Below, piece by piece: positions 28,724 through 37,516 of a DNA stretch of 64,000 bases; position 1 is the first letter of the stretch; each line of letters begins with the position of its first letter. A model generated the notes under the pieces. That model had not been told where the DNA came from. It searched no databases and saw only the letters and a list, made by a program, of their open reading frames with translations. The stretch lies in assembly GCA_910584045.1 (NCBI GenBank), contig CAJTYO010000003.1, positions 44,837 to 108,836 of the forward strand. The letters are read 5' to 3'. A program made the translations under genes and the position numbers. Source of the DNA: an uncultured Oscillospiraceae bacterium (GTDB taxonomy: Bacteria; Bacillota; Clostridia; Oscillospirales; Oscillospiraceae).

Positions 28724-29407
28724 ATGAACGCAGATTTTGCACGTGTCCTGTCTCTGCTTCGGCAGGAAAAGGGCATCAGTCAGAGAAAGGCCGCCGCCGC
28801 CTTGGGCGTCAGTCAGGCTCTGCTCAGCCACTACGAAAATGGTATTCGGGAGCCCGGCCTCCACTTTGTCGCCAAGGTGTGCGACTACTACCACGTATCG
28901 GCAGACTATCTTCTAGGGCGGACTCATAGCAGAGACGGAACCATCATTGAAGCGCAGGAGCTGGACGACGCCAGCGAGACCCGGGAGGATCTGAAGGGCA
29001 GCGTGATGGCCAAGCTGCAGAAAAAACTGGTGGTCAACTCCGCCAGCGCTCTGTTCGACCTGCTGAGCCGCATCAACAGCCGGGAGGCCGCCGAGGAGGC
29101 CGCCGCCTATCTCAGCGGCGGCATATACCAGCTGTTCCGGACCTTCCATCGGGCCGCCGGGGGGAACGACAGCTATTTTTCCACCGACGCCATCAGCTTT
29201 GATATGGATGTACTGGCCGCAGACATGGCCCTGTCCCGGATTCGCTTCGCCCAGGCCCTGGCCGCCTATAGGGGCGAGTATCCCCCCGTAGACTCCCAAT
29301 CCCTGGCCGAGGACTGCCAGGGGCTGGCCCAGTCCCTGGCCCAGGTGCTCCACAACGTGGACGAGCGGGTCCGGAGGCTGGAAAACGGCCAGGGAAGAGA
29401 GGTATGA
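28724..29407 (+). CDS. XRE-family transcriptional regulator (upstream of lepA)
   Basis: 227 residues. The N-terminal HTH_3 domain (about 5-62) is classic: LRQEKGISQRKAAAALGVSQ, then LLSHYENGIREPGL and YYHVSADYLLGR. The remaining 160 residues are helical, with an amphipathic tail (LAQVLHNVDERVRRLENG). The ATG at 28724 lies 6-12 nt after GGTGGGGGG; a GTG at 28709 is possible. Its stop overlaps the lepA start by ATGA. It differs in type from the island XRE protein. Confidence 0.85.
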   Translation: MNADFARVLSLLRQEKGISQRKAAAALGVSQALLSHYENGIREPGLHFVAKVCDYYHVSADYLLGRTHSRDGTIIEAQELDDASETREDLKGSVMAKLQKKLVVNSASALFDLLSRINSREAAEEAAAYLSGGIYQLFRTFHRAAGGNDSYFSTDAISFDMDVLAADMALSRIRFAQALAAYRGEYPPVDSQSLAEDCQGLAQSLAQVLHNVDERVRRLENGQGREV

Positions 29408-31212
29408 ACATGGAACAGAACAAAATCCGTAATTTTTCCATCATCGCCCACATCGACCACGGCAAGTCCACCCTTGCCGACCGGCTGCTGGAGCTGTGCG
29501 GCGCCGTCTCCGAGCGGGAGATGTCCAGCCAGCTGCTGGACAACATGGATCTGGAGCGGGAGCGTGGCATCACTATCAAGGCCCGGGCCGTCACCCTCAG
29601 CTATGAGGCCCTGGACGGGGAGACCTACACGCTCAACCTGATTGACACGCCGGGGCATGTGGACTTCAACTATGAGGTCAGCCGGTCCCTGGCGGCCTGC
29701 GAGGGGGCCGTGCTGGTGGTGGACGCCAGCCAGGGCATTGAGGCCCAGACTCTGGCCAACACCTATCTGGCCCTGGACAACGACCTGGAGATCCGGCCCG
29801 TCATCAATAAGATCGACCTCCCCGCCGCCGATCCGGAGCGGGTCAAGCATGAGATTGAGGACATCATCGGCATCCCCGCCCTGGACGCGCCGGAGATCTC
29901 CGCCAAGGTGGGGCTGAACATCCCCTCCGTACTGGAGGACGTGGTTGCCAATATTCCTGCCCCCGCCGGGGACCCGGAGGCGCCGCTGCGGGCCTTGATC
30001 TTCGACAGCTACTACGATGCCTACAAGGGAGTCATCGTCTATTTTCGGATCATGGACGGGACGCTGAAAAAGGGGATGTCCATTAAAATGATGGCCTCCG
30101 GAGCTCAATACCAGGTGCTGGAGTGCGGATTGCTGCGGCCTCTGGGCTATGAGAGCTGCGGGCAGCTGCAGGCGGGACAGGTGGGATATCTCACCGCCTC
30201 CATCAAGAACGTGCGCGACACGGAGGTGGGCGACACTATCACCAGCCTGGAGACCCCGGCGGCGGAGCCCTTGCCCGGCTACCGGCAGGCCCAGTCCATG
30301 GTCTACTGCGGCGTGTATACCGAGGACGGCAGCAAGTACCCCGACCTGCGGGACGCGCTGGAGAAGCTCCAGCTCAACGATGCCTCCCTGACCTTTGAGC
30401 CGGAGAGCTCCGTGGCCCTTGGCTTCGGGTTCCGCTGCGGATTCCTGGGGATGCTGCACATGGAGGTCATTCAGGAGCGGCTGGAGCGGGAATTTGATCT
30501 GGACCTCATCACCACGCTGCCCTCGGTTATCTACAAGGTTACCAAAACGGACGGGACCGTGGTGAACGTAGACAACCCCCACAACTACCCGGACCCCAGC
30601 GTCATCGCCACGGCGGAGGAGCCCTATGTGAAGGTATCCATCATATCCCCCAACGAGTACGTGGGGAATATCATGCCACTGTGTCAGGACCGGCGGGGAG
30701 AATTCAAGGATATGCAGTATCTGGACACCCACCTGGTGGAGCTGCACTATCAGATGCCCCTCAATGAGATCATCTACGACTTTTTTGACACCCTCAAGGC
30801 CCACACCAAGGGCTACGCCTCCCTGGACTACGAGCTCTCGGACTACCGGGAGAGCGATCTGGTAAAGGTGGATCTGCTGCTCAACGGAGACCAGGTGGAC
30901 GCGCTGAGCTTCATCGCCCACCGGGACAAGGCCTATCCCCGGGCCCGGCGGCTGTGTGAGAAGCTGAAGGAGAACATCCCCCGCCAGCTCTTCGAGGTGC
31001 CCATCCAGGCCGCCATCGGCGGGCGGATCATCGCCCGGGAGACGGTGAAGGCCATGCGCAAGGACGTGCTGGCCAAGTGCTACGGCGGAGACATCACACG
31101 AAAGAAGAAGTTGCTGGAGAAGCAGAAGGAAGGCAAGAAGAAGATGCGCAACCTGGGGACCGTACAGCTGCCGACGGAGGCTTTTATGGCTGTTCTCAAA
31201 TTGGACGAGTGA
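29404..31212 (+). CDS. lepA: Elongation factor 4 (back-translocase LepA)
   Basis: A 602-residue ribosomal GTPase. G motifs are AHIDHGKST (P-loop), DTPGHVDF and NKIDLP; the LepA-specific tail is present (AIGGRIIARETVKAMRKDVL, then KCYGGDITRKKKLLEKQKEG). It promotes back-translocation or ribosome rescue under stress. It is coupled to the upstream XRE gene by ATGA. An ATG two codons in is an alternative start. Confidence 0.97.
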   Translation: MNMEQNKIRNFSIIAHIDHGKSTLADRLLELCGAVSEREMSSQLLDNMDLERERGITIKARAVTLSYEALDGETYTLNLIDTPGHVDFNYEVSRSLAACEGAVLVVDASQGIEAQTLANTYLALDNDLEIRPVINKIDLPAADPERVKHEIEDIIGIPALDAPEISAKVGLNIPSVLEDVVANIPAPAGDPEAPLRALIFDSYYDAYKGVIVYFRIMDGTLKKGMSIKMMASGAQYQVLECGLLRPLGYESCGQLQAGQVGYLTASIKNVRDTEVGDTITSLETPAAEPLPGYRQAQSMVYCGVYTEDGSKYPDLRDALEKLQLNDASLTFEPESSVALGFGFRCGFLGMLHMEVIQERLEREFDLDLITTLPSVIYKVTKTDGTVVNVDNPHNYPDPSVIATAEEPYVKVSIISPNEYVGNIMPLCQDRRGEFKDMQYLDTHLVELHYQMPLNEIIYDFFDTLKAHTKGYASLDYELSDYRESDLVKVDLLLNGDQVDALSFIAHRDKAYPRARRLCEKLKENIPRQLFEVPIQAAIGGRIIARETVKAMRKDVLAKCYGGDITRKKKLLEKQKEGKKKMRNLGTVQLPTEAFMAVLKLDE

Positions 31213-31213
31213 T

Positions 31214-31759
31214 ATGAAGGGGTTTGCGCGGGAAAATTTACTGCTGTCTCTGTGCGGGCTGAACTGCGGGCTGTGCACCATGCGTCTGGGGGGATACTGC
31301 CCCGGCTGCGGCGGGGAGGGAAATCAGCCCTGCAAGCTGGCTCGGTGCAGTCTGGAGCACGGAGGACCGGCCTATTGCAGCGGCTGCGGCGGTTATCCCT
31401 GCGAGAAATACCAGGGGTTTGACGATTTCGATTCCTTTATCACCCACCGGCGGCGGGATGCGGATCTAGCGCGGATGGAGCGCATCGGGGAAGAGGCTTA
31501 CTGCGCTGAGCAGCGGGAAAAGGTGGAAATATTACAGTTTCTGCTGGACGGGTTTAACGACGGGAGGAGGAAATCCTTCTTCTGTACGGCGGTGAATCTG
31601 CTGGAATTACCGGAGCTGCGGGAGGCAGTACGCCGCCTGACGGCGGAGCCGGGGGGCGATTCGCGCCCGGTGAAGGAGAAAAGCGCCTGCGCGGTGCAGC
31701 TGCTCCGACAGGCAGCGGAAGCGCGGCAAGTCGAACTAAAGCTGCGCAAAAAGAAGTAG
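31214..31759 (+). CDS. DUF3795-type cysteine-rich protein
   Basis: 181 residues. The N-terminal third is packed with cysteine pairs: CGLNCGLC, YCPGCGGEG, CKLARCSLEHG and YCSGCGGYPCEKY. This is the DUF3795 pattern, likely a zinc or iron-sulfur site. The rest is helical and basic at the end. It starts 1 nt after the lepA stop and is closed by a strong terminator. The family function is not known. Confidence 0.8.
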   Translation: MKGFARENLLLSLCGLNCGLCTMRLGGYCPGCGGEGNQPCKLARCSLEHGGPAYCSGCGGYPCEKYQGFDDFDSFITHRRRDADLARMERIGEEAYCAEQREKVEILQFLLDGFNDGRRKSFFCTAVNLLELPELREAVRRLTAEPGGDSRPVKEKSACAVQLLRQAAEARQVELKLRKKK

Positions 31760-31761
31760 AG

Positions 31762-31800
31762 AACACCCGCGCCGGTTTCGTACCGGCGCGGGTGTTTTTT
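31762..31800. terminator. Terminator between the DUF3795 gene and the aldo/keto reductase gene
   Basis: A perfect 14-bp stem (31762-31775 with 31783-31796) with a long T run on the + strand; it sits between convergent genes. Confidence 0.93.
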
Positions 31801-31801
31801 G

Positions 31802-32944
31802 TCAGGCTCCTGTTTTCTTCAGCTTTCTTGAGAAATCCGCCATGGCCTCAGAAATCTTGATCTGCTGGGGACATACCGCCTCGCAGCTGCGGCAGCCGAC
31901 GCAGGCGGAGGGCTGCTTCTCCTCCGGCACCGCCATCAGCGCCATGGGGGCGATGAAGCCGCCCTCGGTGAAGTTGTGCTCGTTGTAGAGCTTGATCAGC
32001 TCCGGAATATCCAGACCCTGGGGGCAGTGGCTGGTGCAGTAGCGGCAGGCCGTGCAGGGCAGAGTCTTCTTCCCCAGCATCTCGTCGGCGATCCCCAGCA
32101 GCTCTGTCATCTCCCCCTCGGTCAGAGGCTTATCCGTCTCAAAGGTGTGCAGATTATCCCGCAGCTGCTCCATATTGGACATACCGGAGAGGATCATGGT
32201 TACGCCGGAAAGGGACTGGAGAAACCGGAAAGCCCAGGCCGGTATGCCCTCCTCGGGCCGCAGAGCGGTCAAGCGCTGCGTGTGCAGCTCCCCCAGCTTG
32301 GCCAGTCGGCCTCCCCGCAGGGGCTCCATAACCCAGACGGGGATGTTGTACTCACGCAGCAACTCGACCTTGGCCTTGGCGTCCTGGAAGGTCCAATCCA
32401 AGTAGTTGATCTGGAGCTGGCAGAACTCCATGTGGTCCCCGTAGGCCTCCAGAAAACGGCGCATGACCGCCACGCTGCCGTGGGCAGAGAAACCCAGGTG
32501 GCGGATGCGTCCGCCGGCCTTCTGCTTCGTCAGATAGGCGTCAATGCCGTATTGAGGGTCTAAGTACGCGTCAATGTTCATCTCACAGACGTTATGGAAG
32601 AGGTAGAAGTCGAAAAAATCCACCTGACACTTCTTCAGCTGTTTTTCGAAAATTTCCTCCACCTTGCCCATGTTGCCCAGGTCGTAACCTGGGAACTTGG
32701 AGGCTAGATAGAACCTCTCCCGGGGATACTGGCTGAGTACCCGGCCCATCGCCAACTCGGAGTTCCCGCCGTGATAGCCCCAGGCTGTGTCATAGTAGTT
32801 GACGCCCTGCTCCATGGCGAGGGATACCATCTCCGCCACAGCGGCCTCGTCCACCCGGCTGTCGTTACCCTCCAGCACCGGCAGGCGCATACAGCCCAAC
32901 CCCAGAGCGGAGAGCTCTATATCCTGAAACTTTTTATAAATCAT
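31802..32944 (-). CDS. Aldo/keto reductase with a C-terminal 4Fe-4S ferredoxin domain
   Basis: 380 residues from the ATG at 32944 (AGGAGGAAAACGCC upstream). The N-terminal TIM barrel has the AKR tetrad regions (NYYDTAWGYHGGNSE, LASKFPGYDLG, FDFYLFHNVC). The C-terminus holds two cysteine clusters (CTACRYCTSHCP and CVGCRSCEAVCP) for two [4Fe-4S] centres. This fused type is common in anaerobic Clostridia and may take electrons from ferredoxin rather than only NADPH; its substrate is unknown. Confidence 0.92.
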   Translation of the reverse strand: MIYKKFQDIELSALGLGCMRLPVLEGNDSRVDEAAVAEMVSLAMEQGVNYYDTAWGYHGGNSELAMGRVLSQYPRERFYLASKFPGYDLGNMGKVEEIFEKQLKKCQVDFFDFYLFHNVCEMNIDAYLDPQYGIDAYLTKQKAGGRIRHLGFSAHGSVAVMRRFLEAYGDHMEFCQLQINYLDWTFQDAKAKVELLREYNIPVWVMEPLRGGRLAKLGELHTQRLTALRPEEGIPAWAFRFLQSLSGVTMILSGMSNMEQLRDNLHTFETDKPLTEGEMTELLGIADEMLGKKTLPCTACRYCTSHCPQGLDIPELIKLYNEHNFTEGGFIAPMALMAVPEEKQPSACVGCRSCEAVCPQQIKISEAMADFSRKLKKTGA

Positions 32945-32980
32945 GGCGTTTTCCTCCTGTTTGTTTGATGTTGCTTCCTC

Positions 32981-33009
32981 ATTATACGGGATGATTCTGT
33001 AAAATGCAA
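32981..33009 (-). promoter_or_regulatory. Sigma-A promoter of the aldo/keto reductase
   Basis: On the minus strand TTGCAT (33009-33004), a 17-nt spacer and TATAAT (32986-32981), 37 nt before the start. Confidence 0.82.
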
Positions 33010-33052
33010 ATACCTTTTGCTTATTGGGTGTCATGCCCGGGGAACATGGGAC

Positions 33053-33083
33053 GCGGGTCCCAACAGAAAACGCCGGGACCCGC
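33053..33083 (-). terminator. Hairpin after the xpaC-telA-TPM operon
   Basis: A 9-bp perfect stem GCGGGTCCC/GGGACCCGC with a 13-nt loop (33053-33083). No T tract, so its role as a terminator is uncertain. Confidence 0.45.
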
Positions 33084-33095
33084 AGGCATATACGA

Positions 33096-34181
33096 TTATC
33101 TCCGCCCTCCGCCGAAGCCGCCGCCTCGGGAGCCCCCGCCCCCAAACCCGCCGCTGCGGCCTCCGCCGAAGGAACCGCCCCCGCGGCTTCCGCCGCCGAA
33201 ACCGCCTCCACGGGAACCACCTCCGCCAAAGCCTCCGCCGCCGAAGGAACCTCCGCCAAAGCTGCCGCCCCGGCCGAAGCCGCCGCCGCCGGTACGGGGC
33301 GGTGTGCCGCCCCCTCTGGGAGGACGGGGTCCGCCGCCCATCGGAGGCCGCGGGCCTCCACCCATGGGGGGCCGAGGACCGCCGCCCATAGGCGGACGGG
33401 GACCCCGCGGACCTCTGGGCGGGGGCGGAGGCGGCACGCTCCGCCGGCGATACCACGCACTGCCGGGGCGGTGCCACCAGAAAATGGGTCGGTAGACCAC
33501 CGGGGGAACGGGCATCCCGCCGTAGCGGCCATACCAGGTCCGGTAACGCACACGGTCAAGAGCACTGAGGACCATCACCATTACAACGAGTATCAGAATC
33601 ACGGGAATCAGGGAGAAAATCAGAGAGCCCGCACCCGACGCGCCGCCTACTTCAAAAAGCCGGTGGGTCTCGGCGAAAAGAGCCAGCACGCCCTCGTTCC
33701 ATTTGCCATTTATGGCGGGCTCGTAGAGGCAGCTGCGGACATAGGAGCCCTCGGCATTGTTGAATCGGTCTGCGAAGGTTCCGCTGGAGACGAGGTAAGC
33801 GTCTGTCCGCCCGGCATCAATGATGAGGATGGCGTCGTTTTCCCCCAACTGCAGTTCCTCCGCCCAATTCCAGGCGGCATCCGCGATGTCTGCGCCATAG
33901 GCGCCGGCATCGCGGACAGAGACCACTGCCATGACGCTGCCGGCAGCACGGTCCCAGTTGGCGTTGTATAGGCTGAGCCCCTTCTCCGTCTTGCCGGATA
34001 GCACGTTGGCCTCGTCCACGATCAGCCACTCAAAGCCAGCGGTGGACAAGCTCTCATCCAGGGGCGGCGCCCCATCGGGCAGCTCTATGACCGGTTTTTT
34101 AGACAGGCCGTACAACGAGGAAAGCGCGATGGCCGCAAGCAGGACGAGAACGGCAAAGGCCCGGTTTTTCAGCAGTTTCAT
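33096..34181 (-). CDS. TPM-domain membrane protein with a Gly-rich tail
   Basis: 361 residues: an N-terminal signal/anchor (about 7-26), an extracytoplasmic TPM-type domain (about 48-185; WLIVDEANVLSGKTEKGLSL, GENDAILIIDAG), a second membrane span (about 187-210), then a low-complexity tail (about 245-361) of PRPPMGGG repeats followed by Gly/Phe/Ser/Arg repeats. TPM proteins with such tails are widespread; some act as phosphatases or in photosystem repair. It is the third gene of the xpaC-telA-TPM operon, 3 nt after telA. Confidence 0.85.
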   Translation of the reverse strand: MKLLKNRAFAVLVLLAAIALSSLYGLSKKPVIELPDGAPPLDESLSTAGFEWLIVDEANVLSGKTEKGLSLYNANWDRAAGSVMAVVSVRDAGAYGADIADAAWNWAEELQLGENDAILIIDAGRTDAYLVSSGTFADRFNNAEGSYVRSCLYEPAINGKWNEGVLALFAETHRLFEVGGASGAGSLIFSLIPVILILVVMVMVLSALDRVRYRTWYGRYGGMPVPPVVYRPIFWWHRPGSAWYRRRSVPPPPPPRGPRGPRPPMGGGPRPPMGGGPRPPMGGGPRPPRGGGTPPRTGGGGFGRGGSFGGGSFGGGGFGGGGSRGGGFGGGSRGGGSFGGGRSGGFGGGGSRGGGFGGGRR

Positions 34182-34184
34182 ATA

Positions 34185-35354
34185 CTAGCCCCGCAGCTCC
34201 ATCAGCTTCTGCTTGAGCTCGCCCTCAATGCGGCCCAGCTCCAGCTCGGCCTCCCGGCGCTTCTGGGCGCCCTCCCGCTGGATCTGGATCACCTCGTCCA
34301 GGGTGGAGATCAGCTGCTGGTTGGTGTGCTGGAGAGTTTCAATATCAATGATACTGCGCTCGGCCTCCTTGGCGGTGGCGACGGTGCCCATTTTCAGCAT
34401 GTCGGCATTCTTGCGCAGCAGCTCGTTAGTGGCGTTGGTCACCGCCGTCTGGGCCGCTGTGGCCCGGCGGCTGTTCTCCAGGCCCAATGCCAGAACCATC
34501 TGGCTCTTCCACAGAGGGATGGTGTTGACCAGAGAGGACTGGATCTTCTCCACCATCAGGGTATCGTTATTTTGCAGCATACGGGTCTGGGGACCCATCT
34601 GGATAGACACCATCCGCGTCAGCTCCAGGTCGTGGAGCTTCTTGTCAAACCGGTCGCACATCTGAGCCAGATCGTTGTAGGCCTGGGCGTCCTCGGGGGC
34701 GCCGCTGGCCTCCGCCTTTTTCCGCAGCTCCTCCAGCTGACCGGAGCGCACCTCCGCCAGGCGCTTCTTCCCGGCGATGATATACATGGTCAGCTCCTTA
34801 TAATACTTCAGGTTCAGATCGTACATCTGGTCAAACATGGCGATGTCCTTCATCAGGACCCGCTGATGCTGCTCCAGCTCCCGTGCGATTTTGTCCACGT
34901 TGGCCTCGGCCTTGCCGTATTGGGCCTTCATGGCCTCAATCCGGTTGCCCGCCTTTTTAAAGAAGCCGAAGAGGCCCTTCTCCTCCTCCTCCTGACCGAA
35001 GCTCTTCAGCTCCACCACCAGGCTGGACAGGGTATCCCCCACCTGGCCCAGGTCTTTGGTGCTGACGTTTTTCAGGGCGCTCTCAGAGAAGGTGGCCACG
35101 CCCTTCTGAGCGGCCACGCCGTATTGCAGAATCATCTGGGAATCGTTTAGATCGATCTTCTTGGAGAAGTCGTCCACCACCTTCTTCTCCGCCTCGGTGA
35201 GCATACTGTCGTCGATAACTACAGGCTTCACCTCCGGCTTGGCGGCTTCAGGGGCAGGTTCGGGGTCCATGCTCAGGGTCAGGGTGGGGGCCTCCACCTT
35301 GGCCGCGTCGGCGTTCAGGGTCAGCTCGGGCATCATGCCCTCCATATCGCTCAT
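34185..35354 (-). CDS. TelA-family (toxic anion resistance) protein
   Basis: 389 residues, mostly long helices. Family blocks: FSKKIDLNDSQMILQYGVAAQ, GLFGFFKKAGNRIEAMKAQY, QMGPQTRMLQNNDTLMVEKI and VNTIPLWKSQMVLALGLENS. The N-terminal 40 residues are disordered and Glu/Pro-rich. TelA is linked to tellurite and cell-envelope stress tolerance, but the mechanism is not settled. It lies between the XpaC-like and TPM genes, a common trio in Firmicutes. AAGGAGGACAACACA precedes the ATG. Confidence 0.9.
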   Translation of the reverse strand: MSDMEGMMPELTLNADAAKVEAPTLTLSMDPEPAPEAAKPEVKPVVIDDSMLTEAEKKVVDDFSKKIDLNDSQMILQYGVAAQKGVATFSESALKNVSTKDLGQVGDTLSSLVVELKSFGQEEEEKGLFGFFKKAGNRIEAMKAQYGKAEANVDKIARELEQHQRVLMKDIAMFDQMYDLNLKYYKELTMYIIAGKKRLAEVRSGQLEELRKKAEASGAPEDAQAYNDLAQMCDRFDKKLHDLELTRMVSIQMGPQTRMLQNNDTLMVEKIQSSLVNTIPLWKSQMVLALGLENSRRATAAQTAVTNATNELLRKNADMLKMGTVATAKEAERSIIDIETLQHTNQQLISTLDEVIQIQREGAQKRREAELELGRIEGELKQKLMELRG

Positions 35355-35376
35355 TGTGTTGTCCTCCTTATATTTT

Positions 35377-36084
35377 TTACAGCTCCAGCTTGATATCCGT
35401 GCCGTCAGCGTTTTTGGTTGTCTGGGCCTCCATTCTCTCTCCGGTCAAGCCCTCCCGGGCCAGCATGGTCTCCAGAACGGAGATGTCCGTGGAGATATCC
35501 ATGGCGTCCGCTCCGAAGAGGCCGTCCAACTGCTTTTCGAAGGCGGTGACAATGGTGCCCAGAATATTCTCCACCTTCTCCTTGGTGCTGGTGATGTTGT
35601 CCCCCGACACGCCGGTGGCGTCCATCCGGTCGTAAGCGTTGAGAAGCTTCAGCGTGGTGGGCAGGTAGTAGTCCATGAACTGGCGGATCTGGGGCAGCTT
35701 GGACGGATCGGCCTTCACCTGGTCAAAGATCTTCTGACACACGGACTCCAGCCGCCGGATGTCCTGGGAGATCTTCTCGTCCTCGATGGCGTCGTCCAGA
35801 CGCTTCATCTCATCGACGGCTTTCCGACCGTCGGAGATCATCTTGTCCAGCTCGGCGTTGCCGGTGGGCTTCTCCTCCTCCTTGGGCGGATCAGGTACCT
35901 TGGTCTCAATAACCTCGTCCCTGCACACCGCGCCCAAAAGGGCCAGCACCCCCAGGGACAGTCCGGCGGCCAGCAGGAAGTCGCTGGGCCGGTAGAGGTT
36001 GAAGAACAGGGCCCAGATCACCCACACGGCGGCCGCGCCGTAAAGGGGCAGGACGGATTTTCGGGTCTTTTTCACAGTTGCCAT
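35377..36084 (-). CDS. XpaC-family membrane protein
   Basis: 235 residues from the ATG at 36084 (GGAGG 8 nt upstream). Two membrane spans at the N-terminus (about 13-50), then a charged helical cytoplasmic domain (ELDKMISDGRKAVDEMKRLD, FMDYYLPTTLKLLNAYDRMD) typical of the XpaC family, originally linked to hydrolysis of an indolyl phosphate. It nearly always precedes telA, as here (22-nt gap). It leads a three-gene envelope-stress-type operon. Confidence 0.88.
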   Translation of the reverse strand: MATVKKTRKSVLPLYGAAAVWVIWALFFNLYRPSDFLLAAGLSLGVLALLGAVCRDEVIETKVPDPPKEEEKPTGNAELDKMISDGRKAVDEMKRLDDAIEDEKISQDIRRLESVCQKIFDQVKADPSKLPQIRQFMDYYLPTTLKLLNAYDRMDATGVSGDNITSTKEKVENILGTIVTAFEKQLDGLFGADAMDISTDISVLETMLAREGLTGERMEAQTTKNADGTDIKLEL

Positions 36085-36122
36085 AACAGGGCCTCCAATC
36101 GGCGTACAATCATACAAGATAT

Positions 36123-36151
36123 AGTATACTGCGAAATCCGCGGTTGGTCAA
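36123..36151 (-). promoter_or_regulatory. Sigma-A promoter of xpaC-telA-TPM
   Basis: On the minus strand TTGACC (36151-36146), a 17-nt spacer and TATACT (36128-36123), 39 nt before the start. Confidence 0.85.
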
Positions 36152-36251
36152 GGGCGGGGGAAAAATATTCCGAAAGGAGCCTTGACCCCCGCCCCAGTGG
36201 TCCGAAGCTTTAAAAAATCGACTCTGAACGAGTCAAATTGTAACTCCCAAT

Positions 36252-36710
36252 TTATTTTTGTGTTCCTGGTGCTTTATAAACGAAAAATCCCTCTGCTTCA
36301 GCTAACTGTGAGATCATATCCAGCAGCTGTTTGTCGGGATTGTATAAGGTCATATATAGATCATCTCCATTCAGAATTACCATAGCATTACAAGCTGGCA
36401 GTATCACATTGATATAATTCCGTTCCCTCCAATCTCCCTCAAAACAATGCCAAATCCATTCGGCAAGCAGCTCAGGCTCTGGATTTTTTACAAGTTTCTC
36501 TCCAGCTGATACCCAAAAGTCATAGTAGCAATATAATTTTAGCAGCAGATTACAAAATTTTCTGTTCCATTCTGTTCGGTTTTTCTGGAAGTATTCTTCT
36601 ACCTTAAAATATCGCCTATCCGGCGTTTCCGGAACAGTGCATGGGAAAATATCAATCAAATAGCAGGGCTTTTCTATCAGTTCATCAATCTTTGAAATAA
36701 TATCATTCAT
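36252..36710 (-). CDS. Unknown 152-residue cytoplasmic protein of AT-rich composition
   Basis: Starts MNDIISKIDELIEKPCYLID and contains RRYFKVEEYFQKNRTEWNRK and LYCYYDFWVSAGEKL; rich in Tyr, Trp and Asn. No signal peptide or membrane span. The DNA is clearly more AT-rich than its neighbours, which suggests recent transfer. Size and composition recall orphan immunity-type proteins, but I do not recognise a family. The ribosome site is weak (GGGGGAAATACAA). Confidence 0.6.
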   Translation of the reverse strand: MNDIISKIDELIEKPCYLIDIFPCTVPETPDRRYFKVEEYFQKNRTEWNRKFCNLLLKLYCYYDFWVSAGEKLVKNPEPELLAEWIWHCFEGDWRERNYINVILPACNAMVILNGDDLYMTLYNPDKQLLDMISQLAEAEGFFVYKAPGTQK

Positions 36711-36934
36711 TTGTATTTCCCCCTGGCATTCAATTCAAATCAGTTTATGCGGGAACACAATGCTGAATTGGGACAATTGTAAAAGAGCTCCCAGGCGCAT
36801 ATCCACCAGAAATTTCCAAGGAATTTAGCTGCTGTTCTTTTAACAACGTCTGAAGCTCCGGCCTCTGGCCGGCCAAGGCTGGAACCGCCAGCCGTCCGCA
36901 GGGCGGGACAGACGTGCGCGAGGAAATCTCCGCC

Positions 36935-36963
36935 TTGTAAAGGGGTGAAAAATATGGTATACT
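36935..36963 (+). promoter_or_regulatory. Sigma-A promoter of the 53-residue gene
   Basis: TTGTAA (36935-36940), a 17-nt spacer and TATACT (36958-36963), 27 nt before the start. Confidence 0.75.
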
Positions 36964-36990
36964 GTCCCCGTTCAACAAGGAGGGTACAGT

Positions 36991-37152
36991 ATGGAGCCTG
37001 TCTATTATACGGTAAAGACCATCAACGGCGACTACGCCTATCTCGTCAGTGACGGCGGAGTGGAAAACCAAGTTGCCATGTTCCTTCTGCCCGAAGGTAC
37101 GGATATAGGCAGCCGTCTCCTGTGGGAGAACTTCGAATGGAGCCTGGTGTAG
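36991..37152 (+). CDS. 53-residue small protein, unknown
   Basis: ATG after AAGGAGGGTACAGT with its own promoter. The peptide starts MEPVYYTVKTINGDYAYLV, has VAMFLLPEGTDIG and ends LLWENFEWSLV: a compact beta-rich fold with the feel of small SH3-like or DUF3006-type proteins (inference). It is not obviously linked to its neighbours. Confidence 0.65.
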   Translation: MEPVYYTVKTINGDYAYLVSDGGVENQVAMFLLPEGTDIGSRLLWENFEWSLV

Positions 37153-37234
37153 AAAAACAGGAGAGCGGTCAAACACTTTCTGCGGTTCAATCGTTGTATA
37201 GCAAATGAACTCCGAAAGAAGGAGACGATCAACC

Positions 37235-37516
37235 ATGAAAGACGAATTCCGGGCGGACCGCTCCGCCGGAGCCACCCGCCACGCCATGGCCTCCGGCCGC
37301 ATTGTGGAGGAGCTTCGCGGGTGCGCGGATGTCCCCACTGGGGCCCTGGAACGGTTCCGCAGGAGTACCGGAGAAATGGGAGCGGAAGTACGGCTGAAAA
37401 CCGGCCTTCACGCCTCCCGGTTAAAGAACCGGGCGATCTCCTCCGCCCCCGCCAGCGCCGCTCCATCCGCCGCCGCCGGCCGCCGGTCGGTGTCGTGGGC
37501 GCACACCAGCGGGTAG
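37235..37516 (+). CDS. Doubtful 93-residue frame or gene remnant
   Basis: The ATG at 37235 has a good AGAAGGAGA site, and the first 50 residues (MKDEFRADRSAGATRHAM...) look protein-like. The last 36 codons run antisense through the end of the flavodoxin-like gene and read as low-complexity Ala/Ser. It is probably the stub of a truncated gene; a working protein is unlikely. Confidence 0.25.
   Translation: MKDEFRADRSAGATRHAMASGRIVEELRGCADVPTGALERFRRSTGEMGAEVRLKTGLHASRLKNRAISSAPASAAPSAAAGRRSVSWAHTSG

Noticed and set aside
29266..31281. - strand open frame of about 671 codons opposite lepA
   Set aside because: Pure antisense of lepA, which is complete and well conserved.
33096..33450. Short direct repeats that could suggest CRISPR or a minisatellite
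   Set aside because: They encode the PRPPMGGG and Gly-rich tail of the TPM protein; there are no unique spacers.
36745..37338. - strand open frame of about 197 codons
   Set aside because: It overlaps the 53-residue gene and its promoter in antisense and has no start signal; probably random or gene debris.
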